From a virus, in the IMG/VR virus record IMGVR_UViG_3300045303_000166, positions 1 through 30,112 of that record: a stretch of DNA of 30,112 bases; one strand, written 5' to 3'. Of the stretch, positions 1-6,765 are shown in pieces. Position numbers and translations under genes: made by a program. Every line of letters begins with the position of its first letter. The first letter of the stretch is position 1. The notes below the pieces were generated by a model. That model was given only the letters and a program-made list of their open reading frames with translations. It made no database searches and had not been told where the DNA came from.

Positions 1-127
1 GACGAAGGCCGCGGCCGACTCGATCGGCTCGGGCGGCATGTCGCCCGACGAAGCGCGCCGGAAGTACTTCGGCCTCGGCCCCGTCACCGGGGGCCATACG
101 CCGTACATGCAGCAGCAGATGTTCTCG
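1..127. repeat. Terminal direct repeat, left copy (circular-overlap)
   Basis: The first 127 bases are identical to the last 127 (29986-30112). The repeat lies inside the portal reading frame, and the frame is preserved when the two copies are merged. This is what an assembler produces from a circular or circularly permuted molecule, and 127 is a common largest k-mer size. A true short terminal repeat of the virion DNA is possible but less likely, because it would interrupt a gene at an arbitrary point. Confidence 0.95.
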
Positions 128-277
128 CTCGAGGCGCTCGCGCAGCGGGATGCCGATCATCCCTTTGCGAAGCCGAAGCCTGCCCCGGCGGCCGCGCCGG
201 CGGCGGGGCAGCTGCCGCCCGGCCAGGTCGCCGCCAGCGTGCGCCATTTGCTCGCGAAAGCCTTGAAGGCGGCATGA
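2..277 (+). CDS. Portal protein, C-terminal part (continued from the right end)
   Basis: Continuation of the portal gene that begins at 28868. The frame is open from base 2, and bases 2-127 encode the same residues as the end of the window. After merging the repeat, the last 49 residues are unique to this end. The visible text MSPDEARRKYFGLGPV is the end of the clip/stem region, followed by an Ala/Pro-rich tail (KPKPAPAAAPAAG) like the flexible C-termini of many portals. The ATG at base 38 is an internal methionine, not a start. The stop overlaps the next start (ATGA at 274-277), implying translational coupling. Confidence 0.9.
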   Translation, partial: TKAAADSIGSGGMSPDEARRKYFGLGPVTGGHTPYMQQQMFSLEALAQRDADHPFAKPKPAPAAAPAAGQLPPGQVAASVRHLLAKALKAA

Positions 278-876
278 CTGAGGACGACGTCGCCGCCGTC
301 GTCGAGGGGATCGCGCCCGTCGTGCGCGACTTCGTGCGCGACGTCTGCGCCCAGGCGGCGGCCGAGATCGCCGCGCTCAGTGGGCGCCTGATGGTGGCGG
401 AAACGCAGCTCGCCGCGGCCGTCGAGGGCGTGGCGCCGATCAGCGCGCTGCGCGAGCGGCTCGCCGTGCTCGAGACGCGTGCACCGGTGCCAGGCCCGCC
501 CGGGCCCCCGGGCCGTGACGGGGTGGACGGTGTCGGGTTCGAAGGGCTCGGTGTCGAGCAACGCGACGAGCGCTCGTTCACGATCACCGCGGCGCATGGG
601 GAGTGCGTGAAGGAGATCGGGACGGCGCGGTTCGCGCTCGACCTCTACCGCGGCGTCTGGACCGAGGGCCGCACGTATGAGCCTGGCGACGGGGTGACCT
701 GGAGCGGCTCGGAGTGGCACTGCCAGACGACGACCACGACGAAGCCGGGCGAAGGGTCGAAGGCCTGGACGCTGAAGGTGAAGCGCGGCCGCGATGGCAA
801 GGATGGGAAGGACGGCCCGCCCGGGCCCGCCGGCCGCGACTGGCAGCAGGTGTACGACGACACGAGGCGGCGATAA
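274..876 (+). CDS. Collagen-like protein with a chitin-binding-type module
   Basis: This 200-aa protein has four visible parts. Residues about 1-70 are helical and coiled-coil-like. Residues 74-88 are collagen-type G-X-Y triplets (GPPGPPGRDGVDGVG). Residues about 122-166 resemble the aromatic fold of CBM5/12 (ChtBD3) modules, with W129, Y135, PGD, W143, W148 and W165. A second G-X-Y block follows at 172-188 (GRDGKDGKDGPPGPAGRD). Collagen triplets trimerise phage fibres, and CBM5/12 modules bind polysaccharide. From its place between portal and connector I infer a virion-surface or head-fibre protein, perhaps attaching particles to polysaccharide. Its role in the head operon is not proven. The start overlaps the portal stop by ATGA. 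Confidence 0.7.
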   Translation: MTEDDVAAVVEGIAPVVRDFVRDVCAQAAAEIAALSGRLMVAETQLAAAVEGVAPISALRERLAVLETRAPVPGPPGPPGRDGVDGVGFEGLGVEQRDERSFTITAAHGECVKEIGTARFALDLYRGVWTEGRTYEPGDGVTWSGSEWHCQTTTTTKPGEGSKAWTLKVKRGRDGKDGKDGPPGPAGRDWQQVYDDTRRR

Positions 877-879
877 GCC

Positions 880-1209
880 GTGGCGACCTTCCTGACCCTC
901 GACCAGGCCAAACGGCGATTGCGGCTGCCCACCACGTCCGACGACGTCGACCTGCAGGCGTTGGTCGATCAGGCCGAGGCGCAGGTGGTCCAGTGGTGCT
1001 CGACGTCGGCCCGCGCGAAGGCGCTCGTTGACAGTTGGGACGCCGGGACGGTGCCGCTCGTCGTCGTGGCCGCGATCCTGATTCAGACCGCCGAGATGGA
1101 CCGGTTCCGCGGGGATGACCCGCAGGGACCGCCGCGGCAGGCCGGCGAGGAGCTCGCCACACCCGTGCGGGAGCTCCTGCGCGCGTATCACGATCCGGTG
1201 TCCGCATGA
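880..1209 (+). CDS. Head-tail connector (HK97 gp6-like)
   Basis: A 109-aa protein starting with GTG at 880. The N-terminal TFLTLDQAKRRLRLP followed by DVDLQALVDQAEAQVVQW is the pattern of the Phage_connect_1/gp6-like adaptor family ('Lt-l-eeAK-hLri...dd-lL-~LI~aAe'). These proteins form a ring under the portal that extends the DNA channel. The order portal, gp6-like, head closure, gp10-like and terminator is the standard siphovirus neck module and supports the call. Confidence 0.8.
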   Translation: MATFLTLDQAKRRLRLPTTSDDVDLQALVDQAEAQVVQWCSTSARAKALVDSWDAGTVPLVVVAAILIQTAEMDRFRGDDPQGPPRQAGEELATPVRELLRAYHDPVSA

Positions 1210-1550
1210 TCAGCGCGGGGCTCCGGCGCCATCGCCTGACGGTGCAGACGCCCGGCGCGAATGTGCCCGACGGCCGCGGCGGCTGGACGTCGACGCCGAC
1301 GACCCTCGCCGACGTCTACGGCGAGATCGTGCCGGCGACGGTGCAGCAGATGGAACAGGTGATCGGCGGCGCGGTGCAGGCGGCGGCCTCCCATCTCGTC
1401 ACCATCCCCTACGTGCCCGGCGTCACGGTCAAGAGCGCGATCGTCTTTCACGACGGCGCGACGGATCGCCGGTTCACGGTCTCGAGCCTGAGCGATCCGG
1501 CCGAGCGGCACGTGCAACTCGTCTGCGCCTGCGAAGAGGTGCTGTCGTGA
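1206..1550 (+). CDS. Head closure (head-tail joining) protein
   Basis: A 114-aa protein resembling the Phage_H_T_join/SPP1 gp16 family. It has an N-terminal GLRRHRLTVQTPG, a D-G-R-G-G-W turn, then beta-rich segments ending in RRFTVSSLSDPAERHVQLVC, the typical 'r-y-I-~-v-~dp-erh-L-l-c-e' ending. Members close the connector after packaging and provide the surface for tail docking. The start overlaps the connector stop (ATGA at 1206-1209). Confidence 0.8.
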   Translation: MISAGLRRHRLTVQTPGANVPDGRGGWTSTPTTLADVYGEIVPATVQQMEQVIGGAVQAAASHLVTIPYVPGVTVKSAIVFHDGATDRRFTVSSLSDPAERHVQLVCACEEVLS

Positions 1551-1966
1551 GCGTGCGCGTCCTGCTCCAGGGCAACAACGAGCTCCGGAACGCCTTGAAG
1601 CAACTGCCGGCGGACCTCAATCGCCAGGCGCGGGACATCGTGCACGGCGCCGCGACGGCCACGGCGGCGACCCTGCGCAGCGTCTACCCGCGGGGCGCGA
1701 CGGGCGCCCTGCGCGACGGCGTCACGGTCACGACGTCCGACAGCGTCACGACGACGACCGCCACGGTCCGCAGTCGCGCGAAAGAGGCGGCCTGGTGGGA
1801 GTACGGGACACAGGTCCGGCGCACGGCGGCGGGCTTCAACCGCGGCGCGATGCCCGCGGCGACGGGGCACGGCCTGATCAGCATCGCCGCCCGTGAGCGG
1901 CGGCAGATGACGGCGCAGCTCGTCGAGCTCGTGCGGGCGGCCGGCTTTGAGGTCAGTCAGTCATGA
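1547..1966 (+). CDS. HK97 gp10-like neck/tail-completion protein
   Basis: A 139-aa protein. I chose GTG 1547 because it overlaps the preceding stop (GTGA) and the homologous text starts there. The open frame continues upstream to 1115, but that part is a shadow of the previous genes. Family signs are the N-terminal LQGNNELRNALKQLP, a helix ending in ...ATLRSVYPRGATGALRDG, and the central WWEYGTQVRRTAAGF, equivalent to the conserved 'vEfGT~~~paqPF' loop. Proteins of this family act at the neck, joining tail tube and head. Confidence 0.8.
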   Translation: MSVRVLLQGNNELRNALKQLPADLNRQARDIVHGAATATAATLRSVYPRGATGALRDGVTVTTSDSVTTTTATVRSRAKEAAWWEYGTQVRRTAAGFNRGAMPAATGHGLISIAARERRQMTAQLVELVRAAGFEVSQS

Positions 1967-2376
1967 GTGAATCGAGCGCGCTCGACGCGGCGATCCTGGC
2001 GGCGCTCGGGGATGCGACGCTCGTCGCGCTCTGTCCCGATGGCGCCTGGTGGCAGGCGGCGCCGGAGGGCGCGACGCGGTTTGTCATCGTGTCCCTGCCG
2101 ACGACCGAGGATGTCTACGAACAGGGCCGCGAGGCGTACGAAAAGCCGACCTATCTGGTCAAGGCGGTCCGGAAAGAAACGACGACCGCGAACGTGGACG
2201 CCGCGGCGGCGCGGATCCGCACCGTGCTCGAGGCCCTGACGACCGCGACCGGGTATCACCTGATGCAGGTGCAGCGGGTCGAGCGGGTCAAGTACGCCGA
2301 TCCGGATCCGGCCGACGCCGCCGTCCAGTGGCAGCACAGCGGCGGCCTCTACGAAGTCCTGGCGGAGCCGGTCTGA
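1963..2376 (+). CDS. Tail terminator / tail completion protein (DUF3168-like)
   Basis: A 137-aa protein. It begins with short helices (ALDAAILAALGDATLVAL). A beta segment follows (TRFVIVSLPTTEDVY), then EKPTYLVKAVRK, a helix, and a final strand set ending in GGLYEVLAEPV. This is the layout of the DUF3168/SPP1 gp17-like terminators that cap the tail tube and bind the neck. The ATGA overlap at 1963-1966 and its position right after the gp10-like gene agree. The gene after it is unexpected, because a tail tube gene would normally follow. Confidence 0.7.
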   Translation: MSESSALDAAILAALGDATLVALCPDGAWWQAAPEGATRFVIVSLPTTEDVYEQGREAYEKPTYLVKAVRKETTTANVDAAAARIRTVLEALTTATGYHLMQVQRVERVKYADPDPADAAVQWQHSGGLYEVLAEPV

Positions 2377-2870
2377 TGCATCCCGCCGCGTACCGCTTCG
2401 TCGCCGCCATCGTCAGCGCCGGCCAGGTGCCGCCCGGGCCGGTTGTCGAGCTCGGCGGCCGCGACGTCAACGGCTCGATCCGGTCGCTGTTCTGGGCGCC
2501 GTACGTCAGCGTCGACATGGAACCCGGGCCTGGCGTCGACATCGTCGCCGATGCCGCCACCTATGCGCCGCCGCAGCCCCCCGCCTGCGTCGTCTGCTGC
2601 GAGGTGCTCGAGCACGCCCTCACGGCGCCGGCCATCGTCGCGAACGCGGGCGCGATGCTGCAGCCGGGGGGCTTGCTCATCGTCACCGCGGCCGGCGCGG
2701 GCCGGGCGCCGCACTCGGCGGTCGACGGCGGCCCGCTGCGGCCCGGCGAGTACTACCGCAACGTCGAGGCCAATGACCTGCTCTGTTGGCTCGCCGGGTT
2801 CGTCCAGGTGCGCGTGACCACCAACCGCGCGGCCGGCGACATCTACGCGACGGCGAGGACACCGCGGTGA
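2376..2870 (+). CDS. Class I SAM-dependent methyltransferase
   Basis: A 164-aa protein starting at ATG 2376, whose A is also the last base of the preceding stop (TGATG). Methyltransf_11-type signs: motif I region PVVELGGRDVNGS (about residues 22-34), an acidic residue after strand 2 (YVSVDMEPGPGVDIVAD), motif IV with CVVCCEVLEH, and the strand LLIVTAAG. This fold transfers methyl from S-adenosylmethionine, but the substrate cannot be read. It directly precedes a glycosyltransferase with a 4-base overlap (GTGA), so the two probably act on the same substrate, either a virion glycan or a host surface sugar. Both are cargo within the tail operon. Confidence 0.75.
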   Translation: MHPAAYRFVAAIVSAGQVPPGPVVELGGRDVNGSIRSLFWAPYVSVDMEPGPGVDIVADAATYAPPQPPACVVCCEVLEHALTAPAIVANAGAMLQPGGLLIVTAAGAGRAPHSAVDGGPLRPGEYYRNVEANDLLCWLAGFVQVRVTTNRAAGDIYATARTPR

Positions 2871-4039
2871 GGATCCTGCTGGTGCATCCAGGCGCCTCCT
2901 GGTCGACGGCCGACGTCGAGGACGGGCTGCGCGAGGGCCTCGAGGCGCAGGGCGCCACGGTCGTCCGCTACCGCCTCGACGGCCGGATCGAGCGCGCGCA
3001 CAGCTGGCTGCGGACGGCGTGGCGCGGCGCCCGCAAACGCGACCCGACCCTGATTCCGCCGACCGCCGCCGACGTCTGCTACCTGGCGAGCACGGACGCG
3101 ATCGCGGTCGCGCTCCGGCATCAGGTCGACGTCGTGCTGGTGGTCAGCGCGATGTTCTTTCATCCGGACGCCGTGATCCTGATGCGTCGGGCCGGCCTGC
3201 GCGTGGCGGCGCTCTTCACCGAGTCGCCGTACGACCTGGCGCGCGAAGTCGAGATGGCCGCGCGGGTCGATCGCAGTTGGACGAACGAGCGGACCTCGGT
3301 CGACGCCTTCGCGGCCGCCGGCGCGTCGTGCGGCTACCTGCCGCATGCCTGGCATCCGCGGCGCCATGCGCCAGGCGCGCAGGCCGGGGACGACGACGTC
3401 GCGGCGCATGATGTGGTCTTCGTCGGCTCGGGCTTTCCGGAGCGGGTCGCCTGGCTCGAAGCCGTCGACTGGACCGGCGTCGATCTCGGCCTCTACGGCC
3501 ATTGGACGCTCGCGCGGCGGTCCCCGCTGCGCCGGCACGTCCACGGGAAGACCGTCCCGAACACGACGGCCGCGGCGCTCTACCGCCAGGCGGCGATCGG
3601 GCTGAACCTCTACCGCCACGCGGACGGCGCCGAGTCGCTGAACCCCCGAGCCTACGAGCTCGCGGCGTGCGGCTGCTTTCATCTCAGCGACGCGCGGGCC
3701 GAAGTGGGCGAGGTGTTCGGCTCGCGCGTCCCGATCCTCGAAGATCCGAAGACCACCGGCGATCAGGTGCGGTACTGGCTGGCGCATCCGATCGCGCGGG
3801 CGACGATCGCGGCAGAACTCCCGGCGTGCGTCACGTCGTCGACGTGGACGGCGCGCGCGGCGACCGTGCTCGAGGACTGTCGAGCACTGATACAGGAGAC
3901 AGGCTATGCCGAAGTACGCCGGGAAGGACGGAGTCGTCTACATGTCGACGAGCGGGTCGACGGTGGCGACCGTGATCTGCCTCAGCAAGTGGTCGCTGGA
4001 CATGGAAGCGGAGCAGATCGACACCACCTCGTTCTGTGA
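2867..4039 (+). CDS. Glycosyltransferase, CgeB-like (GT-B fold)
   Basis: A 390-aa protein starting at GTG 2867 and overlapping the methyltransferase stop. The N-terminal VRILLVHPGASWS and LFTESPYD are the first Rossmann domain. The C-terminal domain has HDVVFVGSGFPERVAWL, LGLYGHW, then LNLYRHADGAESLNPRAYELAACGCF and a GEVF...ILEDP segment. This is the CgeB/Glyco_trans_1_2 pattern, in which the 'N-R-~-~E~-A-G' region contacts the nucleotide sugar. The enzyme would transfer a sugar to an unknown acceptor. The frame runs 134 bases into the tail tube gene. The last 44 or so residues are Arg/Asp/Gly-rich with no family resemblance and look like overlap-driven extension, so the end may have lost its original stop. 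Confidence 0.75.
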   Translation: MRILLVHPGASWSTADVEDGLREGLEAQGATVVRYRLDGRIERAHSWLRTAWRGARKRDPTLIPPTAADVCYLASTDAIAVALRHQVDVVLVVSAMFFHPDAVILMRRAGLRVAALFTESPYDLAREVEMAARVDRSWTNERTSVDAFAAAGASCGYLPHAWHPRRHAPGAQAGDDDVAAHDVVFVGSGFPERVAWLEAVDWTGVDLGLYGHWTLARRSPLRRHVHGKTVPNTTAAALYRQAAIGLNLYRHADGAESLNPRAYELAACGCFHLSDARAEVGEVFGSRVPILEDPKTTGDQVRYWLAHPIARATIAAELPACVTSSTWTARAATVLEDCRALIQETGYAEVRREGRSRLHVDERVDGGDRDLPQQVVAGHGSGADRHHLVL

Positions 4040-4298
4040 CACCAACCGCACGTCGGTCCTGGGCATGAAGAACGTGGGCGGCAGCCTGAGCGGCTTCTAC
4101 GATGCCGCGGACGACAAGTTGTTCCAGGCCGCCGATGCCGTCGACGGGACGAAGCTGTACCTGTACCCGACGAAGAACGTGCCGACGAAGTACTGGTACG
4201 GGCCGGCGTGGGTCACCGCCTCGATTGAGGTCGACGTCAAGGGCGCGATCACGATCGACGGGAAATTCACCGCCAACGGGAGCTGGGGACGCCTGTAG
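3906..4298 (+). CDS. Major tail tube protein
   Basis: A 130-aa protein with start ATG 3906 preceded by the Shine-Dalgarno-like caggaga at about 3894. The N-terminal GKDGVVYMSTSGSTVATVICLSKWSL, the D-T-T-SFCD segment, the loop SVLGMKNVGGSLSGFYD and the C-terminal strands IEVDVKGAITIDGKFTANG match small siphovirus tube proteins. These stack as hexamers around the DNA path. Its place, followed by chaperone G/GT and then tape measure, supports this. Its 5' end overlaps the glycosyltransferase frame by 134 bases, which suggests the sugar genes were inserted just upstream. Confidence 0.8.
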   Translation: MPKYAGKDGVVYMSTSGSTVATVICLSKWSLDMEAEQIDTTSFCDTNRTSVLGMKNVGGSLSGFYDAADDKLFQAADAVDGTKLYLYPTKNVPTKYWYGPAWVTASIEVDVKGAITIDGKFTANGSWGRL

Positions 4299-4321
4299 TC
4301 ATCGCCGGCGCCGTCGCCGAG

Positions 4322-4546
4322 GTGCGGTGGGTGTATCACCTGGCGGCGACGCTCGGCCGCTGGTCGCTCGACGCCGGCGTCTTCACCGGGCGGATCGTCA
4401 CGACCGATCCGTACCGGCTGCAGCAGAAACCACTGACGCTGGTCATCCCGCGCGCGGGGCGGCCGTTCGAGTGGCGCTTGACCGACGTGGCGATCGTGGG
4501 TGAGGAGCTCACCGGCCACGTCTCGATTCCGACGGAGGCCGAATGA
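4322..4546 (+). CDS. Small protein between tail tube and tail chaperone
   Basis: A 74-aa protein that is not recognised. The start is most likely GTG 4322. The frame stays open upstream into the tube gene without a good start, so the N-terminus is uncertain. The sequence is beta-rich (VFTGRIVTTDPY, LTLVIPRAG, DVAIVGEELTGHVSI), compatible with a small virion or assembly protein. The stop overlaps the chaperone start (ATGA at 4543-4546), so it belongs to the tail operon. Confidence 0.6.
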   Translation: MRWVYHLAATLGRWSLDAGVFTGRIVTTDPYRLQQKPLTLVIPRAGRPFEWRLTDVAIVGEELTGHVSIPTEAE

Positions 4547-4917
4547 GCCGGTGCCGCTTCGTGCAACCCAAAGTCGTCCGACTGCCGCTCACCGACGGCG
4601 AGTCGGTCGACGTCAAGCGCGAGCTCTCGTACGGCGAGCAGACCGCCATGTTCGCGCGGATGCGGACGCAGTTCAGCGCCGGCGCGGTCCCGCAACTCGA
4701 CACGACGCAAATCGGCCGCGCCAGGATGGGCGCGTATCTGGTCGGATGGTCGTTCGTCGACGCCGAAGGGACGCCGGTGCCGGTGAGTCCCGCCGCGATC
4801 GACAACCTCGACATCGACACGGCGCGCGAGCTCGGCGCCGCGCTCGAGGCGCACGAGGAGGCGATCGCCGAGGAAAAAAAACAGTTGATCGCGACCGCCT
4901 CCGGAACGAGCTCGTAA
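4543..4917 (+). CDS. Tail assembly chaperone, short form (lambda G-like)
   Basis: A 124-aa protein placed between the tail tube and the tape measure, the invariant position of gpG. It starts VVRLPLTDGESVDVKRELSYGE, as in chaperones that resemble a tube-derived beta region followed by helices. An A8 run at 4874-4881, 37 bases before the stop, encodes E-K-K and is a -1 slippery sequence. Gp G coats the tape measure during tail assembly and is absent from the virion. The longer product is listed separately. Confidence 0.8.
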   Translation: MSRCRFVQPKVVRLPLTDGESVDVKRELSYGEQTAMFARMRTQFSAGAVPQLDTTQIGRARMGAYLVGWSFVDAEGTPVPVSPAAIDNLDIDTARELGAALEAHEEAIAEEKKQLIATASGTSS

Positions 4918-5027
4918 TGTGCCGCTATATGGCGTGGACGCTCGACGACCTGCGCGCCTGCTCGACCGAGGAAGTCGAGGCGCTCTATCAGCTGATCCTC
5001 GCCGAGGCGCCGCCGCATGGCCGTTAA
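4543..5027 (+). CDS. Tail assembly chaperone, -1 frameshift fusion (lambda G-T-like)
   Basis: Slipping back one base on the A-AAA-AAA heptamer at 4875-4881 moves ribosomes from the short form after Lys113 into a frame open to 5027. This gives a 161-aa fusion whose 48-residue tail ends in DLRACSTEEVEALYQLILAEAPP. The T-like part overlaps the tape measure start (5017), exactly as in lambda-like tails, where the GT form recruits tube protein to the tape measure. An alternative is restart at ATG 4917, which overlaps the stop (TAATG) and would give a free 36-aa protein. The slippery run and the conserved gene order favour frameshifting. Confidence 0.8.
4874..4881 (+). promoter_or_regulatory. A8 slippery sequence for programmed -1 frameshift
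   Basis: Eight consecutive A in a GC-rich genome, read as GAA AAA AAA in frame 0. The heptamer A-AAA-AAA allows both tRNA-Lys anticodons to re-pair in the -1 frame. It is placed near the 3' end of the gpG-like gene, the known site of tail-chaperone frameshifting in many siphoviruses. Confidence 0.75.
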
Positions 5028-6765
5028 CGCCACGTTCACCGCGGACTTTTCGGACTTCCTGACGGCCATCGACCAGGCCGAAGTGGCGCTCGTCGATTTC
5101 GGGAAGGGCGCGAGCACGGTCGAAAAAAAGCTCAACCAGATGGTCGACAACTTCTCGGGTCGCAAGTTGATCCAGGAGGCATCGCTGCTGACCATCGCCG
5201 TCGAGAAAGCCGGCGGCGTCGCGGCGCTGACGGCGAAGGAACTCGAGGTGGTCGGCAACAAGGCGAACGAAGCCGCCGACAAGATGCACCGCCTCGGCTA
5301 CGAAGTCCCGGCCGGCTTGCAAAAGCTGGCGACGGCGGCGAATACGAGCACGACGGCGACGGGCGGGCTCGTCACACAGACGCGCGCGTTCGACAGCCTG
5401 CTGCAGCAGGTCGGCGTGAACATTACGCCGGTGAGCAAGGCGATCGACGAAATCGCGTCGAGCGCCGGCCAGAGCGCCTCGCAACTCGGCCTGATGGGCT
5501 CGGCGGGGCTGGTCGTCGGCGCCGCAATGGCCGGGTGGGAATTCGGGCGCGCCATCGCCGGCTTTCTCGACCTCGACCGGGCGGTCGAGGAAACCTGGCA
5601 GGCGATCCTCGGGCTGCCCTCGGCATGGGAGCAGGCCGCCGGCGCCATCGACGACGAGCTCCTGCGCCTCGAGAAAGGGACGGCGCGCTACCGCTCGCAG
5701 GCGGTCGAATCCGCGATCGCCACGAAAGCCTGGGCCGACGAGCTCAAGCTGATCCCCGACCTCGACCAGCTGACGAAGGATCTCGACTCGCACAACTTCT
5801 CGCTGCAGACGCTCAGTGCCCGCTACGGCGTCAGCGTCGAGGCGCTGCAGTTCTTCACGCGGGAACAACGCAACGCCGCCGAGGCGACGCGCGACGCGGC
5901 GAAGGCCGAGAAGGACGCCGCCGACGCGATCCACGCCAGCAACACGCGGAAGCTGAAAGAAGTGCAGCAGCAGATCGACGCCACGAAGGCGTTCGACGCC
6001 GCGATGGTCGAACTGAACTCGGCCGGCCAGGGCTGGCAGGGGACGCTCGACACGATCAGCGGGACGGTGGTCGAGGCGGTCAAGTACTACCTGCAGGCCG
6101 GTGTGTCGCAGAAGACGCTCGCCGAGGCCTATGCCCTGACCGATGCCCAGGTCAAAGCGATCGCCAGCAGTCTGAAAGACGACGCGCAGGCGACGAAGGA
6201 CGCGGCGGCGGCGCACGACCAGCTGACGGCGTCGGCCGAGGCGACCGCGAAGGCGTACGAGAAGGAAGCCGCGGCGGCCGCAAAACTTCGCAAGGACACC
6301 GAGGACGCCGCGGCGGCGATCGAGAAGCTCAAAGCGGCGAACCGCGCGATGGGGAACTCGACGCAGTACGACCTCTCGAGCGAGTCGGGCCGGGCCGCGG
6401 TGCCGGAAGGCATCCGCGTCTGGCTGCACGATGGCTACTCGCTGGCGCAGGCGGCGCAGATCGACTTCCTGATGCGGTGGGGGCTGCCGATCAATGCCAA
6501 CGATCCGCTGTTCGCGCAGAAGGGGCCGCGGGTGCCAGGGTTCGCCGGCGGCGTGGAAAACTTCGGCGGCGGCTGGGCGATGGTCGGCGAGCGCGGCCCC
6601 GAGCTCGTCAACCTGCCGCGCGGCTCGGACGTCATCCCGGCCGGCGCCGGCGGCGTGGCGATCTATAACACGTTCCAGATCGTCGATACCGAAGCCGGCC
6701 TGGCGCGGCGCATCAGCGGCGAGATCATGCAGCAGATTAAGCGCGGCAAGCAGTTGGGCCTCTGA
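5017..6765 (+). CDS. Tail tape measure protein
   Basis: A 582-aa protein that sets tail length and is ejected with the DNA. It has long Ala/Lys/Glu-rich helical stretches, for example around EATRDAAKAEKDAADA and AKAYEKEAAAAAKLRKD. A hydrophobic segment (GSAGLVVGAAMAGW) lies near residue 160, and a Gly-rich C-terminus carries FAGGVENFGGGWAMVGERGPELV, a hallmark of tape measure ends. At roughly 1.5 angstrom per residue this would suit a short tail of about 85-90 nm (inference). The start overlaps the chaperone fusion by 11 bases. Confidence 0.9.
   Translation: MAVNATFTADFSDFLTAIDQAEVALVDFGKGASTVEKKLNQMVDNFSGRKLIQEASLLTIAVEKAGGVAALTAKELEVVGNKANEAADKMHRLGYEVPAGLQKLATAANTSTTATGGLVTQTRAFDSLLQQVGVNITPVSKAIDEIASSAGQSASQLGLMGSAGLVVGAAMAGWEFGRAIAGFLDLDRAVEETWQAILGLPSAWEQAAGAIDDELLRLEKGTARYRSQAVESAIATKAWADELKLIPDLDQLTKDLDSHNFSLQTLSARYGVSVEALQFFTREQRNAAEATRDAAKAEKDAADAIHASNTRKLKEVQQQIDATKAFDAAMVELNSAGQGWQGTLDTISGTVVEAVKYYLQAGVSQKTLAEAYALTDAQVKAIASSLKDDAQATKDAAAAHDQLTASAEATAKAYEKEAAAAAKLRKDTEDAAAAIEKLKAANRAMGNSTQYDLSSESGRAAVPEGIRVWLHDGYSLAQAAQIDFLMRWGLPINANDPLFAQKGPRVPGFAGGVENFGGGWAMVGERGPELVNLPRGSDVIPAGAGGVAIYNTFQIVDTEAGLARRISGEIMQQIKRGKQLGL

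Noticed and set aside
1-127. A functional terminal repeat of the virion DNA
   Set aside because: It lies within the portal coding frame with no hallmark of a packaging site, and its length equals a common assembly k-mer. I treat it as a circular-overlap artefact unless read ends show otherwise.
1115-1546. Upstream extension of the gp10-like gene
   Set aside because: It overlaps the connector and head closure genes in another frame. The family-like sequence begins at GTG 1547.
4336-6429. A 697-aa open frame on the minus strand across the tail genes
   Set aside because: It runs antisense to the chaperone and tape measure genes. Its composition (Arg/Asp/Leu-rich, low complexity) is the usual shadow of GC-rich coding sequence, with no domain or RBS.
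5535-6668. A 377-aa second-frame ORF in the tape measure gene
   Set aside because: Arg/Gly/Asp-rich shadow frame with no domain. The tape measure frame has the typical helical and C-terminal signature.
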